A stretch of 57,140 nucleotides of DNA from the NCBI RefSeq assembly GCF_022376445.1, contig NW_025955212.1, forward strand, positions 1-57,140, written 5' to 3'. The notes under the pieces were generated by a model that was not told the origin of the DNA, made no database searches, and saw only the letters and a program-made list of their open reading frames with translations. Source of the DNA: Fomitopsis serialis. Its lineage: Eukaryota; Basidiomycota; Agaricomycetes; Polyporales; Fomitopsidaceae. Positions within the stretch are counted from its first letter, which is position 1. Each line of letters starts with the position of its first letter. Shown piece after piece: positions 54,537 to 57,140 of this stretch. The position numbers and the translations under genes were made by a program.

Positions 54537-57140
54537 TCATTCTATACTCATCTCGTCAGCGTCCTGCTGGTGTGGGTAGTCTCTCGTAGCGATCTGTTTT
54601 CCCTTGTCCCTGTCTCTATGCTCCCGCATCTTCTGCGCCCACTCTTCCTCGCCGCCAGGCATGCCCTTGCTACCGAACGGTCCCACCTCTGCGCTAGCCT
54701 CGAGGGCAATTTCGAGCAGCTCCAGCACTGGGCCATTGATGGGATCGATGCTCAGCGTCTGGGGGTATTGTGAGTGTGCGTCAGGTGCCGAGGACAGAAT
54801 TACAACGCGTACCTCATGATACTTGACGATGGCGCCGTCGATGTCGCCGAGCAAGTGACATGTCACGCCGAGGAAGGCCACTGCCGTCTGGTTGCGTGGG
54901 TCCATCTTCACCACTTCTTGGTACGCTGCTCTGGCTTCTTCCAGACGCCTGAAGATACCACCAATCAGCGCCACCCGCAATAAGTGAGGCGTCAACCTAC
55001 CCGAGCTTGCGATACGCTGTACCCAGGTTTAGATACGTGTTCATCCATGCCCGCTGCGAAGTCTGCACAATCTTCGCTAGTTCCAGAGCACTCAAGAAAA
55101 GTGTCACGGCAAACTCGAACCTAGACCATGTAAGACGCGAACGTCTGTGAACGTAGGACACAAACTTACTCTCCACGATGGAATGCCAGCACGCCGCGCT
55201 CATTGGCGAGAAGTGGGTCGGCGTCGCAGATCAGATTCGCAGCGGTGAACGATTCGTCAGCCATCTGAAGATTGGAGAGGCTGATGTGTTCCATCCCGAC
55301 GAACATGAGTGGAAGGTGTGATCCGGTGAACAGACGGGTGCAGGTCGAATACGCGGTGATTGCATGGTCGTGCTCGCCTTCGTGTGCAAACGTGTGCGCG
55401 AAAGCAATCCACGCCGGCGCGAAACGTGGGTCCATGAGCGATGTCTTGCTTTGGTCCGGGTTACGCACGTCTTAGCTCACATATCGCTGTGCTGTGAATG
55501 GGATCGGGCACACCTGAAGTACGTGCGGGCCTCGGACCACTTGCCCGATGACAAGTACCAGACACCGACTGCATACCAGCTGATTGGAGATTCCGGCTCT
55601 CGCTCAACTAGCTCGTGTGCAAGGATGAATAGCTTTGAGTTTAGATGGGAAAGATGATGCATGCAAGCGAGGTGCAAGGGTAGAGTAGGCGCATGGATTG
55701 TGACAAGGCCCAATATCCTGACACAAGGCTTCGTCAGCACGACCAACACACCTGCCGGAAAGAGCGCATACCGCGAGGTGACAGTGAAGCAGTCAGCGAA
55801 CCTGAACTGCGTATATAATGCGTCCGCAAAGCTGTACAGAACATCAGGGTTGTCACCGAGGCCATAGTCGTTGACCAGCCGTGTCCTCGCCAGAGCATGC
55901 TCCTCGGCGTGTTTCAGCTTGCGTAACCGAGAAGTGTACATAAGACACATGAAATCAGCATCTTCTGGAGTTTGATCCTTGTAAGCGAGGCCTTGTACAA
56001 ACTCCCACTCTTGATCTCTGTCAGTACTTATGCTCTATGCCGCGAGAAATGTGGGTACCTTCATCTGGAGACATCATCTGTCCATCTATGAGTTGTTGGA
56101 ACGCTTCGAAACATTTCACGTCCAAAAGGAGTGCCTCCATGAAGCATGCTTTTGCTTGGTCTCCCCGGTTCAGCTTGAGCATGAGCAGACCGCGCAGGTG
56201 GCACATAGAGGCTTCGATCTGTGAGCGACGTCAACTTGACCCTTGGACCACGCATAGAATACATACTTTAATCCCACCGTCCATGTTCGGTACGTCGGGC
56301 CCACTCCTCCCCGACTCGCGGAATGGATTCGCCTCGCCCAGTATCTCAGTGGCCTCGTTCCACTTCCCTTGCCTCACCTGACACTGCGCACACAGATACC
56401 GACATGCGACGCTCATGTCTACCAGCCTCGAGACGCCTTCCTGGTAACGAGCAGCGACGTCAATGAGCTCGCTGGGCCCAATAGGGAGGCGCTCCATGAT
56501 GGGAGCGTTTGCAGGTGGTACAGGAAAGGGTACTTCTTTCTCTTTACCCTTCGAGCTGTTCATTCCAGACTGGGCATGCCCATTCATACCAGCGGGTTGG
56601 TACGTACGCTGAGGAGGACCAGTGGGAACGGACGCGTGAGGAGCCGTTCGGCCCGTGAGTACTGATGTGTGAGGAAGTACGTTTGAGCGAGCCAGAACGC
56701 GTCATTCGGGTCATCTGCGCGGGTGAGTTATAGCACAGAACGTAGGAGACGCGTCAACGACTCACTTGTCCAGTTCACAATTTTGTCGCCCCAGAACGCC
56801 GCGGTCTCGTACAAATGCTGCATGAGCGCGTCGTGTCTCCACAGTCGCATGCGGTCCACAATCCCAGCTTCTGGCTCTCCCTCCGCATCTTCGGCTCTCA
56901 TGTCCTCATCGTCTTCGAACACGTCCGTTGTATCATTCGCGAGCGGGTGCCTCGAGGTACTGAACCTCGCTCTCCGTGTGAGATGCGGCGAAGAGTAGAG
57001 GGGAGACGCCTGCAGGATAGAGCGGTTGGGGTCAAGCGCAAAGGAATGAGGGTGGGAAGCAATGCTGGTGTTTGCCTCCGCAAACGAGTTCACGAGCGAC
57101 TGTGGCCCAAAGGAGAAAGACGAGTTGAGAGAGTGCCTTG
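54537..57140 (-). CDS. CDC16: Anaphase-promoting complex subunit CDC16/APC6/Cut9 (5' end outside window)
   Basis: A TPR subunit of the APC/C ubiquitin ligase. The frame is open to the window edge ([20 protein letters not shown]), so the start is missing. It continues [32 protein letters not shown] and [28 protein letters not shown]. Here a one-base frame break (near 56630) precedes [21 protein letters not shown] units follow: [113 protein letters not shown] and [20 protein letters not shown]. It ends [10 protein letters not shown] at 54537. The WYAVG.WY and NERGV..F segments are typical of Cdc16. About eight introns are inferred. Confidence 0.88.

Noticed and set aside
1..57140. CRISPR arrays, rRNA, tRNA and bacterial-type operons
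   Set aside because: No spaced direct repeats, no rRNA-like sequence and no tRNA cloverleaf that I could recognise; the gene structure is eukaryotic throughout.

Overview
The window looks like nuclear DNA of a basidiomycete fungus, most likely an Agaricomycete. Genes are packed with short introns of about 50-60 bp, mostly GT-AG. The proteins are of fungal type: fungal TRP-like channel, Sec14-family protein, PHO84-type transporters, APC/C subunit CDC16. The first 7 kb holds two gene families that I know as highly expanded in Agaricomycetes. All names come from reading the translations; no database search was run. Splice sites were inferred by eye from frame, GT/AG and family motifs, so outer coordinates are firmer than internal ones.

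Layout. (1) 1-7312: a candidate DNA transposon of about 7.2 kb. It has two divergent genes, a short transposon-associated hypothetical protein (608-2066, minus) and a large zinc-finger transposase-like protein (2285-7017, plus). Inverted TGAGACC/GGTCTCA motifs flank them. (2) 7310-11622: a TRP/YVC1-like cation channel (minus) head-to-head with a macrodomain protein (plus). (3) 12171-16058: an MFS sugar transporter and an ankyrin-type protein. (4) 16303-21213: housekeeping genes eIF1A (minus), PP2A catalytic subunit (plus) and CCT5 (minus). (5) 22219-27475: an ALDH3-type aldehyde dehydrogenase (plus), then a Sec14/CRAL-TRIO protein (minus) head-to-head with a LYR-motif mitochondrial protein (plus). 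(6) 28223-38121: three paralogous GNAT acetyltransferases interleaved with riboflavin kinase and a small mitochondrial protein. (7) 38553-47684: two divergent PHO84-type phosphate transporters, 4.5 kb apart. (8) 48573-57140: a WD40-like protein, a NIFK/Nop15-like RNA-binding protein, a conserved fungal hypothetical and the 5'-truncated CDC16 gene. Region 8 shows repeated single-base frame breaks that the other 48 kb does not.

Functional links are modest, as usual for a fungal chromosome. Divergent pairs share promoters: channel/macrodomain, eIF1A/PP2A, Sec14/LYR, GNAT-1/FMN1. Several of these promoters share a CGTGAC/GTCACG core. The most notable features are the compact two-gene element, several 7-12 nt micro-exons placed in catalytic or conserved motifs, and a PP2A gene whose stop codon is a separate exon behind a 51-nt stop-free intron.
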